Notes: generated from the sequence alone by a model not told the origin. DNA of 64,000 bases from Methanobacterium sp. (GCA_016222945.1 JACRPY010000006.1:186001-250000); one strand, 5' to 3'. Positions 7,320-16,136 are shown, counted from the stretch's first letter. A program made the numbers and translations.

Positions 7320-8663
7320 TTGATTGAAAAATTACAGCCAATTTTTTCATGGATTCCTCAAGTCAAGTCACCTCAACACAGACAGCCTTTTAAGGATAAA
7401 CTCAAGTGGACAGGTATAATTCTTATATTATATTTTGTCCTTGCTAATATCCACCTTTTTGGGCTTAGTCCAACTGCTGTTGACCAATTTTCGCAGTTAA
7501 GGGCAGTACTTGCAGGGGAATTTGGTTCCATTATTACTTTGGGTATAGGGCCTATAGTAACATCATCCATTATTCTCCAGCTTTTAGTTGGAGGAAAAAT
7601 ATTGAATCTGGATCTTTCAAGACATGAGGATAAAGCTTTGTTCCAGGGCACTCAAAAGCTCCTTGCTATAATATTTACTTTATTTGAAGCAGCAGTAATG
7701 GTTTTGGCAGGTTTACTTCCTCCATCAGCACCAGAACTTGCAGCAATTCTTATAGCTCAAATAACTCTTGGTGGAATCCTCATTATATTTTTAGATGAAG
7801 TTGTATCAAAATGGGGATTTGGAAGTGGTGTAGGCCTCTTCATTGTTGCAGGAGTATCACAGGCAATAGTTGTGGGAACGTTTAACTTCCTTGCATCTCC
7901 AACATCACCAGGAGTACCTGCAGGAGCAATTCCTAAGTTTATATATCTTTTAACTACAGGAGCTCCTGATTTCAGCATACTCATTCCAGTACTTGCTACT
8001 ATTATTGTTTTCCTAGTAGTAGTATACGCTGAAAGTATGCGGGTCGAAATACCTCTTTCTTATGGTGGGGTAAAAGGAGCAAGAGGAAAATATCCCCTAA
8101 GATTTATTTATGCAAGTAATATGCCTGTTATTTTGACTAGTGCACTTCTTATGAATGTGGCATTATTCGCTGGTTTATTCCAGAAAATTGGTTTCCCTAT
8201 TCTGGGGACAATTTCTCAAGGCCAAGCTGTAAGTGGAATTGCATATTATTTATCAACCCCATCCAGCCTAAGTGTAGTGCTTACAGACCCCATAAAAGTA
8301 GCAATTTATGGAGTTGTGTTTACAGCATTATGTGTACTTTTCGCATGGCTTTGGGTGGAAATGAGTGGAATAGGACCAAAAAAGGTCGCTGCAGATCTTC
8401 ACAGAATGGGAGTGCAAATTCCAGGACATAGAAGCAGTAAAACACACTTTGAAAGAATATTAAAGAAATATATTCCAGCTATAACTATCCTTGGTGGTGC
8501 ATTTGTTGGTCTTTTAGCTTTTGGTGCAGATTTAACCGGTGCATTAGGCGGAGGTACAGGTGTTCTACTTACTGTTGGTATTGTGTACAGATTATATGAA
8601 GAAATAGCTCAAGAACAGTTAATGGACATGCACCCAATGCTCAGAAAGTTCTTAGGTGATTAA
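7320..8663 (+). CDS. secY: Preprotein translocase subunit SecY (Sec61 alpha)
   Basis: SecY is the membrane channel through which proteins are exported or inserted. The 447-residue protein starts at TTG 7320 after AAGGAGTGAAGC. It shows the expected ten hydrophobic segments and the family blocks ITLGIGPIVTSSIILQLLVG, KWGFGSGVGLFIVAGVSQ and SYGGVKGARGKYPLRFIYAS. It sits at the end of the classical spc operon, next to the kinase and insertase genes below. Confidence 0.97.
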   Translation: MIEKLQPIFSWIPQVKSPQHRQPFKDKLKWTGIILILYFVLANIHLFGLSPTAVDQFSQLRAVLAGEFGSIITLGIGPIVTSSIILQLLVGGKILNLDLSRHEDKALFQGTQKLLAIIFTLFEAAVMVLAGLLPPSAPELAAILIAQITLGGILIIFLDEVVSKWGFGSGVGLFIVAGVSQAIVVGTFNFLASPTSPGVPAGAIPKFIYLLTTGAPDFSILIPVLATIIVFLVVVYAESMRVEIPLSYGGVKGARGKYPLRFIYASNMPVILTSALLMNVALFAGLFQKIGFPILGTISQGQAVSGIAYYLSTPSSLSVVLTDPIKVAIYGVVFTALCVLFAWLWVEMSGIGPKKVAADLHRMGVQIPGHRSSKTHFERILKKYIPAITILGGAFVGLLAFGADLTGALGGGTGVLLTVGIVYRLYEEIAQEQLMDMHPMLRKFLGD

Positions 8664-8678
8664 TTAGAAGGGATAAAA

Positions 8679-9236
8679 ATGAAAGTTGTTGTAATTGCAG
8701 GAATTCCAGGATCAGGAAGTACTACAGTACTAAATAGCGCACTTGAAAATCTTAATTACATAAATGTGAATTATGGAGATGTTATGATTAAGATAGCCCA
8801 AGATGAGGGTATTGTTGAAGATAGAGATGCTTTAAGGACATTATCTCCAGATGTACAAAAAGAAATTCAAAAGAATGCTGCAAAAAGTATAAGAGAGATG
8901 TCGCAAGTAAATAATATAATTGTGGATACTCATTGTACTATTAAAACACCTGCTGGTTTTTTGCCTGGACTTCCAAAATGGGTATTAGATGAGCTTCAAC
9001 CAGACATGTTCATATTAATTGAAGCAGACAATGATGAAATCCTGATTAGAAGGCTAAGCGATAAGACTAGAACAAGAGATATGGAGAAACTAATTGATAT
9101 TGGACTTCATCAAGAAATGAACCGTTCAGCTGCAATGGCTTATGCTACACTTACAGGTGCTACTGTAAAAATCATTAAAAATCATGATAATCGGCTTGAA
9201 GAGCCAGTTGAAGACATGGTAAACACATTAAAATGA
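8679..9236 (+). CDS. adkA: Archaeal adenylate kinase
   Basis: The enzyme interconverts ATP + AMP and 2 ADP. It belongs to the archaeal AdkA type, which has a P-loop of the form GIPGSGSTT (residues 7-15) rather than the bacterial GAPGAGKGT. The 185-residue length and the motifs NYGDVMIKIAQDEG, IIVDTHCTIKTPAGFLPGLP and the basic RRLSDKTRTRD lid fit the family. Its position just after secY is conserved in methanogens. Confidence 0.94.
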   Translation: MKVVVIAGIPGSGSTTVLNSALENLNYINVNYGDVMIKIAQDEGIVEDRDALRTLSPDVQKEIQKNAAKSIREMSQVNNIIVDTHCTIKTPAGFLPGLPKWVLDELQPDMFILIEADNDEILIRRLSDKTRTRDMEKLIDIGLHQEMNRSAAMAYATLTGATVKIIKNHDNRLEEPVEDMVNTLK

Positions 9237-9276
9237 CTTATAGAATAATAAAACTTTAAGAGAAGAGGAAAACAAA

Positions 9277-9846
9277 ATGGTACTTGAAATATTATGGGGT
9301 CCGCTAAATGCTGCTTTAAATCCTTTTATACAATATATGGGTCCACTTATGGCTATATTGATAATAGGTGTTGTAATATCACTTATAACTACAGTTGCAC
9401 AAAAAGTTCTTGTAGATCAAGACAGGCTTCTATTCCTTCAAAAAGAAATGAAGGATTTCCAGCAAGAGATGATGGAAGCCAGAAAAACAAATGATCCAAA
9501 AGCATTAGAGAAAATGCAAAAAAAACAGATGGAATTCATGGGTTTGCAGAAAGAAATGATGACAATGTCATTTAAACCGATGATAGTGACATTCCTTCCT
9601 ATAATTATCATATTTTGGTGGATATCCCAAAATTCATTATTAAATTCAATGATTGTTAATTTACCAGCAACTGCTTATTACGCGCTTTTAGTTCCATTGT
9701 GGCATGCACTCCCATTTTATGGGGGGACAATACCTGGAGCTCCTGAAATGTCAATCACATGGCTTGGATGGTACATATTATGTTCATTTGGGTTCTCAAT
9801 GCTTTTCAGGAAACTAATGGGAATTAAAAGTGGCGGAGGAATGTAA
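9277..9846 (+). CDS. EMC3/TMCO1 (DUF106) family membrane insertase, Oxa1/YidC superfamily
   Basis: This is a 189-residue membrane protein with an N-terminal hydrophobic segment (about 20-45), a cytoplasmic amphipathic/coiled region rich in K, E, M and Q (about 50-95, LFLQKEMKDFQQEMMEARK), and two further hydrophobic stretches (about 103-120 and 155-180). That layout is the archaeal Oxa1-superfamily insertase form (DUF106). Related proteins insert membrane proteins together with SecY and ribosomes, and linkage to secY and rpl34e supports this. The family match rests on pattern and context. Confidence 0.85.
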   Translation: MVLEILWGPLNAALNPFIQYMGPLMAILIIGVVISLITTVAQKVLVDQDRLLFLQKEMKDFQQEMMEARKTNDPKALEKMQKKQMEFMGLQKEMMTMSFKPMIVTFLPIIIIFWWISQNSLLNSMIVNLPATAYYALLVPLWHALPFYGGTIPGAPEMSITWLGWYILCSFGFSMLFRKLMGIKSGGGM

Positions 9847-9891
9847 CTCCATTATATTTCAATTTCATGGACTCATTAAGTGTCAAAATTA

Positions 9892-9994
9892 AACTCCCAA
9901 AAATCGTAGATTTTTGGTGCCCCAGAAATCCTCAAAAACCTTCGGTTTTTGGGAGTTAGAAAATACTTAGTATTTTCTAAAATTCGTAGAATTT
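9892..9994 (+). repeat. Compound palindromic element (four hairpins) before rpl34e
   Basis: Perfect hairpins follow each other: 9897-9917 (9-bp arms, loop GTA), about 9931-9953 (arms to CAAAAACC, loop TTC), 9958-9978 (9-bp arms, loop TTA) and 9980-9994 (6-bp arms, loop GTA). The first two are joined by GGTGCCCCAGAAATC and enclosed by 12-nt inverted ends (AACTCCCAAAAA and TTTTTGGGAGTT). Arm sequences differ between hairpins while pairing stays perfect. It fills most of the 181-nt gap upstream of rpl34e. Confidence 0.7.
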
Positions 9995-10027
9995 CTGTAG
10001 GGTTTTAAAGAAGTAGGAGAGATGTAA

Positions 10028-10294
10028 ATGCCTGAATTAAGATACAGATCTAGATCATATAAAAGAGTATTCAAAAAAACCCCTGGAGGAAAAACGGTTT
10101 TACGTTACAAGAAGAAAAAGCCCAGCAAGCATATTTGTGCCGAATGCGGTAAACTTCTTCATGGAGTTCCAAGGGGAAGACCATACCAAATAGGAAAACT
10201 TTCCAAATCTAAAAAAAGGCCAAACAGGCCTTATGGTGGAAACCTTTGCCCACAATGCACACGAAAAGTGTTTAAGCAAGGGGCAAGGGAATGA
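10028..10294 (+). CDS. rpl34e: 50S ribosomal protein eL34
   Basis: This archaeal/eukaryotic large-subunit protein of 88 residues starts with MPELRYRSRSYKRVFKKTPG and has two CxxC pairs (CAECGKLL and CPQCTRK) that form a zinc ribbon. It starts at an ATG after AGGAGAGATGTAA. The stop overlaps the cmk start by 4 nt (ATGA), so these two genes are translated together. Confidence 0.96.
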   Translation: MPELRYRSRSYKRVFKKTPGGKTVLRYKKKKPSKHICAECGKLLHGVPRGRPYQIGKLSKSKKRPNRPYGGNLCPQCTRKVFKQGARE

Positions 10295-10821
10295 TTATAA
10301 CTATCAGTGGATTAGCTGGAAGTGGTACCACTACAGCATCTAAAATCCTATCAAAAAAAATGGATATTCCATATATCTCAGCAGGTGATATATTTCGCCA
10401 GATGGCTGCAGAAAAAAATATGGATATTCTGGAATTTAGTAAGTTCGCTGAAGAAAATGAAGATATTGACATTGAAATTGACAAACGACAAGCAGAAATA
10501 GCTAAAAATAAAGAAAATTTAATTGTCGAAGGAAGGCTATCTGCCTATTTTGTAGAATCTGACCTTAAAATATGGTTTATAGCTCCAATTGATGTTCGAA
10601 CAGAAAGAATAAGTCAAAGAGAAGAAAAACCATACGAAATTGTCAAAGAAGAAATAATTAAAAGAAGTGAAAGCGAAGCAAAAAGATATCATGAAATTCA
10701 CAATATCCATATTGGAAATATGGAAGTTTATGATGTAATCATAAACACAAGGAATTTTCATGCAGAAAGCGTCGCAGATATCATATTAAAAGCAGTAGAG
10801 GTGATTTCATGCCAGCAATAG
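10291..10821 (+). CDS. cmk: Cytidylate kinase, archaeal type
   Basis: The enzyme phosphorylates CMP and dCMP. The 176-residue protein has a P-loop of the type ISGLAGSGTTTASK (residues 4-17), then PYISAGDIFRQMA and EGRLSAYFV, the short archaeal Cmk pattern. It overlaps rpl34e by 4 nt and the following rpl14e by 13 nt. The codons for its last four residues are read in another frame as the start of eL14, a compact arrangement that suggests tight co-translation. Confidence 0.94.
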   Translation: MIITISGLAGSGTTTASKILSKKMDIPYISAGDIFRQMAAEKNMDILEFSKFAEENEDIDIEIDKRQAEIAKNKENLIVEGRLSAYFVESDLKIWFIAPIDVRTERISQREEKPYEIVKEEIIKRSESEAKRYHEIHNIHIGNMEVYDVIINTRNFHAESVADIILKAVEVISCQQ

Positions 10822-11036
10822 AAGTAGGAAGAGTATGTGTAAAGATTTCAGGAAGAGAAGCAGGCGAAAAATGTGTTATAGTCGAAATTATCGATGATAA
10901 ATTTGTTGAAGTTGTAGGAACAAATATTAAAAACAGAAGATGCAACATCAAACATTTAGAGCCAGTTGATGAAATTATTGAAGTAAAATCAGACAACGTA
11001 GAAGAAATTAAAAAAGCTCTGGAATCAGTAGCTTAA
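10809..11036 (+). CDS. rpl14e: 50S ribosomal protein eL14
   Basis: This 75-residue archaeal large-subunit protein has a KOW-like beta barrel: AIEVGRVCVKISGREAGEKC, then VIVEIIDDKFVEVVG and CNIKHLEPVDEIIEV. The short length is normal for the archaeal form, which lacks the eukaryotic tail. It starts within the last codons of cmk, with GAGGTGATTTC as its binding site. Confidence 0.95.
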   Translation: MPAIEVGRVCVKISGREAGEKCVIVEIIDDKFVEVVGTNIKNRRCNIKHLEPVDEIIEVKSDNVEEIKKALESVA

Positions 11037-11081
11037 AAATATAGGGCGTTGATAGCAATTTCAACGTTTAAGGGTTATTTA

Positions 11082-12044
11082 ATGGTAGATTTACTTATAA
11101 AAGCTGAAGGTGAAACTGATCCAAACTATGGGAACTTTCCATATGAAAGACCAATAGAGGATCATATAAAAAGAGGGATAATTAATCTCGATAAACCTTC
11201 AGGCCCCACATCCCATGAAATAGACTCATGGGTAAAAAGAATTTTGGGTGTAGAAAAAACTGGTCACGGAGGTACTTTAGACCCTCGAGTCACAGGAGTT
11301 TTACCTATAGGTATGGATTATTCTACAAGAGTTATTCAACTTTTATTAGGTGCAGATAAAGAATATGTATGTCTTATGAGGCTGCATGAGGAAATATCTG
11401 AAAGCAAAATAAAAAATATATTAAATGAATTCCAAGGAAAGATTTTTCAGACACCACCACTTAAATCTGCTGTTAAAAGAGAATTAAGAGTTCGGAAGAT
11501 ACACTATGCAAATATCCTTGAAATTGATGGTCAGGATGTTCTATTTAAAATAGGGTGTGAAGGTGGGACTTATATACGAAAGTACTGCCATGATATTGGT
11601 GAAGCACTGGGAATAGGTGCACACATGGCAGAACTAAGAAGAACAGTTTCTGGACCGTTTAAAGAGGATGATACTCTAAAAACTCTTCAAGATGTAACTG
11701 ATGCTTATCATATCTGGAAGGAGGAGGATGATGAATCATTCCTTAGAGAAGCAATACTTCCAGTGGAGAAAGCTGTTGAAAATCTTCCAAAAATTGTTAT
11801 AAGAGACTCTGCAGTGGATGCTATTTGTCATGGTGCAGACCTTGCATCTGGCGGAATTATAAGTATTGAAGATAATATTAAGAAAGGAGACACTGTTGCG
11901 GTGATGACGCTAAAAGGTGAGCTGATTGCAGCAGGTGAAAGTCTAAAAACATCTGAAGAAATATACAGAGCAAGTAAAGGCATAATGATAGATATAAATA
12001 AAGTTTTCATGGAACCGGATACATATCCTAAGATGTGGAAGTAA
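11082..12044 (+). CDS. cbf5: tRNA/rRNA pseudouridine synthase Cbf5 (dyskerin/TruB family)
   Basis: Cbf5 is the catalytic subunit of archaeal H/ACA ribonucleoproteins, turning uridine into pseudouridine in rRNA, and can also act on tRNA U55. The 320-residue form from ATG 11082 contains INLDKPSGPTSHEI, then GHGGTLDPRVTGVLPIG with the catalytic Asp, the RKYCHDIGEALG block and a C-terminal PUA domain (DAICHGADLASGGI). An in-frame TTG at 11049 would add 11 residues with no family resemblance, so the ATG is preferred. tRNA-Ser follows. Confidence 0.93.
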   Translation: MVDLLIKAEGETDPNYGNFPYERPIEDHIKRGIINLDKPSGPTSHEIDSWVKRILGVEKTGHGGTLDPRVTGVLPIGMDYSTRVIQLLLGADKEYVCLMRLHEEISESKIKNILNEFQGKIFQTPPLKSAVKRELRVRKIHYANILEIDGQDVLFKIGCEGGTYIRKYCHDIGEALGIGAHMAELRRTVSGPFKEDDTLKTLQDVTDAYHIWKEEDDESFLREAILPVEKAVENLPKIVIRDSAVDAICHGADLASGGIISIEDNIKKGDTVAVMTLKGELIAAGESLKTSEEIYRASKGIMIDINKVFMEPDTYPKMWK

Positions 12045-12209
12045 AAAAACTACTCTTTCAAAATAACTTCCAATCATTGGATTGATTTGAACATGTAAAT
12101 AACAATTAGGCATGTGATCTGTTACCATAAGCTTTTAAATGTTTAAGAACATACATTTTGTGTCTAGCATTTGTGCTTGATAATCATAATATAAAATAAT
12201 TAATCAGAT

Positions 12210-12348
<139 letters not shown>

Positions 12349-12487
12349 TGAAGCAGGTTTATATTTGTATTCACGCGTCCAAAACACTGAACACAAAAAT
12401 ACTTGCTTAATATGCACAAATAAATCAATCGCACAAATTTAATAAAAATAGAATGTAAAGGCATTTGCTCTTACTGGAGGTTAAAAA

Positions 12488-12943
12488 ATGGAAGAAGATT
12501 TTAAACACATGGTTCGTATTGCCAGAAAGGATATAGATGGTAATAAAACCATTGAAAATGCTCTTGCTGGAGTAAAAGGTGTAGGAAAAGCATTATCAAG
12601 AGCAATAGGTATTTCTATGGATCTTGATTTAAACCAAAAAATTGGATATTTACCTGATGAGGAAGTAAACAAAATCGAGGAAGCTATAAGAGATCCTAAA
12701 TCACATGATGTCCCTGACTGGATGTTAAACAGACGTAATGATTATGAAACAGGTGAAACAGTCCACTTAATAGAATCTGATCTCATGATGATGTTGAGAG
12801 ACGATTTAAACAGATTAAAAAAGACTAGAAGTTACAAAGGAAGAAGACATGAAGTTGGACTCCCAGTTAGAGGTCAAAGGACAAAATCCACTTTCAGAAA
12901 AGGATCATCTGTTGGTGTTAGAAGGAGAAGAGGACGACAATAA
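12488..12943 (+). CDS. rps13: 30S ribosomal protein uS13
   Basis: uS13 sits in the 30S head and contacts the P-site tRNA. The 151-residue archaeal form begins EEDFKHMVRIARKDIDGNK, contains the helix-two-turn-helix region (ALAGVKGVGKALSRAIG) and ends with the basic RHEVGLPVRGQRTKSTFRK and GSSVGVRRRRGRQ tail. It starts after TGGAGGTTAAAA. It opens the second ribosomal subcluster (S13-S4-S11-rpo3), which is separated from the first by the tRNA gene. Confidence 0.97.
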   Translation: MEEDFKHMVRIARKDIDGNKTIENALAGVKGVGKALSRAIGISMDLDLNQKIGYLPDEEVNKIEEAIRDPKSHDVPDWMLNRRNDYETGETVHLIESDLMMMLRDDLNRLKKTRSYKGRRHEVGLPVRGQRTKSTFRKGSSVGVRRRRGRQ

Positions 12944-12976
12944 TTTATTTAATATAATGCGGAAGGAGATATTAAT

Positions 12977-13507
12977 ATGGGACATCCAAGAAAAGCAAGA
13001 AAAAAATATGATACACCCCCTCATCCATGGAATGCTGATAGAATAAAAGAAGAGAACAAACTTCTTCAAAAATATGGTTTAAGAAACAAAAAAGAAGTTT
13101 GGAAAGCAGAAACCATGGTTAAAAGATACAGAAGAGATGCAAGACATCTTTTAGGGATGGAAACTGAGCAGACAATTAAAGAAAGACAAGATTTGGTAAA
13201 CCACCTTGTAAGGCTCGGTATTTTAGGGGAAGAATCAAAACTGGAAGATGTATTGGACTTAACTGTTGAAGATATTTTAAGAAGAAGATTACAAACCATG
13301 GTACACAAAAAAGGACTTGCAACCACTGCAAAGGGAGCAAGACAATTTGTTATACATGGACACATAGCTTTAAATGAAAAGAAACTGGATTCACCAAGCT
13401 ATATGGTAAAAAGAGGCGAAGAAGAATTAATAGGATTTTACCAATCTTCATCAGTAGAAAAACAATACAAAGCAAGAACCGAAGGTAAAGGCACTGAAGA
13501 GGCCTAA
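12977..13507 (+). CDS. rps4: 30S ribosomal protein uS4
   Basis: uS4 is a primary 16S-rRNA binder that nucleates 30S assembly. The 176-residue protein has the archaeal N-terminus GHPRKARKKYDTPPHPWNAD and the S4 domain (RRLQTMVHKKGLATTAKGAR, QFVIHGHIALNEKKLDSPSY). It starts after GGAAGGAGATATT, 33 nt after rps13. The usual rps13-rps4-rps11-rpo3 order is kept. Confidence 0.97.
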   Translation: MGHPRKARKKYDTPPHPWNADRIKEENKLLQKYGLRNKKEVWKAETMVKRYRRDARHLLGMETEQTIKERQDLVNHLVRLGILGEESKLEDVLDLTVEDILRRRLQTMVHKKGLATTAKGARQFVIHGHIALNEKKLDSPSYMVKRGEEELIGFYQSSSVEKQYKARTEGKGTEEA

Positions 13508-13521
13508 TAAAAGGTGATAAA

Positions 13522-13914
13522 ATGGCAGAAAAAGAAAAATGGGGTGTAGCTAACATATATTCCTCATTTAACAACACAATCATAACCATAACTGATGTAA
13601 CTGGTGCAGAAACCATTTCGCAGTGGTCTGGTGGAAAAGTTGTAAGGGCAGATAGACAGGAGTCATCCCCATTTGCAGCTATGGAAGCTGCTTCAAGAGC
13701 AGCAGACGATGTAAAAGAAAAAGGAATAATTGGGCTGCACATAAAAGTGAGAGCACCTGGTGGAAATGGACCAAGAACTCCAGGACCTGGTGCACAAGCT
13801 ACAATAAGGGCTCTTGCAAGAGCAGGCATTAGAATAGGAAAAATAGAAGATGTAACTCCAATTCCTCACGATGGTACTGGAAGACCTGGAGGTAAGAGGG
13901 GAAGAAGGGTCTAA
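13522..13914 (+). CDS. rps11: 30S ribosomal protein uS11
   Basis: uS11 lines the mRNA exit side of the 30S platform. The 130-residue protein has the universal blocks GVANIYSSFNNTIITITDVT, GGKVVRADRQESSPFAAMEAA and the C-terminal signature IEDVTPIPHDGTGRPGGKRG. It starts after AAGGTGATAAA. The rpo3 gene starts 1 nt after its stop. Confidence 0.97.
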   Translation: MAEKEKWGVANIYSSFNNTIITITDVTGAETISQWSGGKVVRADRQESSPFAAMEAASRAADDVKEKGIIGLHIKVRAPGGNGPRTPGPGAQATIRALARAGIRIGKIEDVTPIPHDGTGRPGGKRGRRV

Positions 13915-13915
13915 A

Positions 13916-14719
13916 ATGGAGATAGACATTAAAGAAAAGAACGATAATCAACTTACATTCATAGTTGATGGTGTAGATATATCCTTTATTAATGCAATAA
14001 GGAGAATATGCACTGTTGAAGTTCCAACAATGGCCATAGAAACTGTTTCAATAATTAGAAACGATTCAGCATTATTCGATGAAGTATTAGCTCAAAGATT
14101 AGGATTAGTACCTCTTGAAACAGATACTGAAGCGTTTATACCTGTATCAGAATGTGACTGTGAAAACAATAATTGCCCACTATGTAGTGTATCTCTTGTT
14201 TTAAAAGAAAAAGGACCGAAAGTGGTTTATTCTGGAGATTTAACTTCAACTCATGAAGCTATAAAACCAGTATATGACACAATACCTCTCTTAAAACTTA
14301 AAGAAGGGGAAGAAGTAGAGCTTGAAGCTACAGCAAATCTGGGAAAAGGAGTAGAACACGCAAAATGGCAGCCTACAACAACATGCGCCTATAAATATTA
14401 TTCATTAATCACAATAGATGAAAAGTGTGAAGCATGCAAAAAATGTGTAGATGAATGTCCAAGGAACGTGTTAGACTATGATGAGAAAGCAAATGAAATC
14501 ATCATAATTGATTCTGAAAACTGTTCCATGTGCAAAACTTGCATGAGAGAATGTGAACAGAATGTAATTCATGTCGATGCTCAAGAAGGTAAATTCATAT
14601 TTAAAATTGAAACAGACGGGTCATTATCTCCTGAAGATGTTTTACGGGATGCATGTGATATATTAAGCGAGAAATCGGAGAAAATTGTAGCATTTTGTAA
14701 AGGAGGATCTAAGAAATGA
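13916..14719 (+). CDS. rpoD: DNA-directed RNA polymerase subunit Rpo3 (D) with two ferredoxin-like clusters
   Basis: Rpo3 pairs with Rpo11 to start RNA polymerase assembly. The ATG at 13916 gives 267 residues, and the longer frame from 13871 runs inside rps11. The N-terminal dimer domain contains FINAIRRICTVEVPTMAIE. C80, C82, C87 and C90 form a possible zinc site. A ferredoxin insertion follows, with C171-x2-C174-x2-C177-x3-C181-P and C203-x2-C206-x2-C209-x3-C213, enough for two [4Fe-4S] clusters. It overlaps rpl18e by 4 nt. Confidence 0.95.
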   Translation: MEIDIKEKNDNQLTFIVDGVDISFINAIRRICTVEVPTMAIETVSIIRNDSALFDEVLAQRLGLVPLETDTEAFIPVSECDCENNNCPLCSVSLVLKEKGPKVVYSGDLTSTHEAIKPVYDTIPLLKLKEGEEVELEATANLGKGVEHAKWQPTTTCAYKYYSLITIDEKCEACKKCVDECPRNVLDYDEKANEIIIIDSENCSMCKTCMRECEQNVIHVDAQEGKFIFKIETDGSLSPEDVLRDACDILSEKSEKIVAFCKGGSKK

Positions 14720-15075
14720 AACTTACAAAAACAAATCCTAAACTTATCGAACTTATAGGGACTCTTAAAAAGAAGTCCTATCAAGAAGACGTTGCAATAT
14801 GGAAGGATGTTGCAAAAAGACTTGAAAGATCAAATAGAAGATATGCAGAGGTAAACATATCACAAATTAACAGACATTCATCTCCAGATGAGACAGTTCT
14901 GGTTCCAGGAAAAATCCTTGGAAGCGGTGAACTTAATCATAAGGTTGATGTTGTAGCTCTTGGATTTTCAAAAAAAGCTGAAGAAAAGATAGCTGCTGCA
15001 GGTGGAGAATGTTTAAATTTCTCAGGAATACTCGATAAAAATCCAAAAGGAAGCAAAATAAGGATAATTGAGTAA
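14716..15075 (+). CDS. rpl18e: 50S ribosomal protein eL18
   Basis: This archaeal/eukaryotic large-subunit protein is related to bacterial L15 in fold. The 119 residues include KTNPKLIELIGTLKKKSYQ at the N-terminus, AEVNISQINRHSSPDETVLV, PGKILGSGELNHKVDVVALG and the AAAGGECL segment. The start overlaps the rpo3 stop by 4 nt (ATGA), with AAAGGAGGATC as its binding site inside rpo3. Confidence 0.96.
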   Translation: MKLTKTNPKLIELIGTLKKKSYQEDVAIWKDVAKRLERSNRRYAEVNISQINRHSSPDETVLVPGKILGSGELNHKVDVVALGFSKKAEEKIAAAGGECLNFSGILDKNPKGSKIRIIE

Positions 15076-15090
15076 AAAGAAGGTGTATTT

Positions 15091-15519
15091 ATGATTATAG
15101 ATGGAGAAGGACTCATATTAGGAAGACTTGCAAGTAGCGTAAGTAAAAAGCTTCTTAATGGTGAGGAAGTAATAGTTTTAAATGCCGAAAAAGTTATACT
15201 CTCCGGTACAAAGGAGTGGGCATACGCAAGATACAAACAAAGACTTGATAGGGCAAGTATATCAAATCCAAGGAAAATGGGGCCAAAGTACCCTAGAAGA
15301 CCTGATGATATCTTTAGAAGAACAGTAAGGGGAATGATACCTTACAGAAAAACAACAGGAAGAGAAGCTTTCAAAGGTTTAAAAGTTTATGTGGGAATAC
15401 CACAAGAATTTGAAGGTGTTGAACTCTCAAAAGTACCTGAAGCTGAGCCAAGAAACATTAAAAAGAGCATAGAGCTTGGAAAACTATCCAAATTATTGGG
15501 TGCAAAGTTTGAAGTATAG
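15091..15519 (+). CDS. rpl13: 50S ribosomal protein uL13
   Basis: uL13 is an early-assembly large-subunit protein. The 142-residue protein has MIIDGEGLILGRLASSVSKK at the N-terminus, GEEVIVLNAEKVILSGTKE, and PDDIFRRTVRGMIPYRKTTG, the family signature. It starts after AAGAAGGTGTATTT. It is followed by rps9, its universal partner, 8 nt later. Confidence 0.97.
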   Translation: MIIDGEGLILGRLASSVSKKLLNGEEVIVLNAEKVILSGTKEWAYARYKQRLDRASISNPRKMGPKYPRRPDDIFRRTVRGMIPYRKTTGREAFKGLKVYVGIPQEFEGVELSKVPEAEPRNIKKSIELGKLSKLLGAKFEV

Positions 15520-15527
15520 GTGAGATA

Positions 15528-15929
15528 ATGAAAAAAGTAATTCACACAAGCGGAAAAAGGAAAACTGCAATTGCAAGAGGCAGGTTCCGAGAAGGAAAAG
15601 GAAGAATCAGAATAAATAAACGTCCAGTAGAACTTTATGACCCTGAACTTGCAAGACTTAAAATAACAGAACCCATTATACTCGCTGGAGATATCGCCAA
15701 CAAATTAGACATAGATGTCCATGTTGTTGGTGGGGGCGTAATGGGACAAGCTGAAGCAGCTCGTATGGTCATAGCCAAAGGTATCATCCAATGGACAAGT
15801 GACATGGATTTAAAAGAAAAATTCACACAGTACGATAGAACTATGCTTGTAGGAGATCCAAGAAGATCAGAACCTAAGAAGTATGGTGGAAGAGGCGCTA
15901 GAGCCAGAAGGCAAAAGAGTTACAGATAA
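15528..15929 (+). CDS. rps9: 30S ribosomal protein uS9
   Basis: The C-terminal tail of uS9 reaches the P-site tRNA. The 133-residue protein has SGKRKTAIARGRFREGKGRI at the N-terminus, HVVGGGVMGQAEAARMVIAK in the middle, and the basic tail ending PKKYGGRGARARRQKSYR with the typical terminal KSYR. It starts after AGGTGAGATA. A palindromic element fills the 207-nt gap that follows. Confidence 0.97.
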   Translation: MKKVIHTSGKRKTAIARGRFREGKGRIRINKRPVELYDPELARLKITEPIILAGDIANKLDIDVHVVGGGVMGQAEAARMVIAKGIIQWTSDMDLKEKFTQYDRTMLVGDPRRSEPKKYGGRGARARRQKSYR

Positions 15930-16000
15930 CCTAAATATTTTAAATCTTCTTGCAAAACAACCTTTAAATTATATGAAACGCAAGAAGATACTTTCAAATC

Positions 16001-16090
16001 CTCAAAAATCTATGATTTTTGTGGCCGAGGAAAAAGAGCTTACAAACTCAAAGCGTTTGTGCTCTAAAATCCATAGGATTTTGAGAGGGT
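16001..16090 (+). repeat. Compound palindromic element between rps9 and rpo10
   Basis: Hairpins lie at 16003-16021 (8-bp CAAAAATC/GATTTTTG arms, loop TAT) and 16066-16082 (7-bp AAAATCC/GGATTTT arms, loop ATA, extended by CTCT/GAGAG). A weaker CAAAC/GTTTG pair lies between them. The linker after the first hairpin is TGGCCGAGG, like the GGCCAC linker at 48,793. The flanks AATCCTC and GAGGGTT are roughly inverted. The stretch could form one long cruciform or act as an RNA processing or termination signal. Confidence 0.6.
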
Positions 16091-16136
16091 TTCTAAAATT
16101 TTAAAAAAATGGTTTAAAAAATTAAGATGGTTTAAC

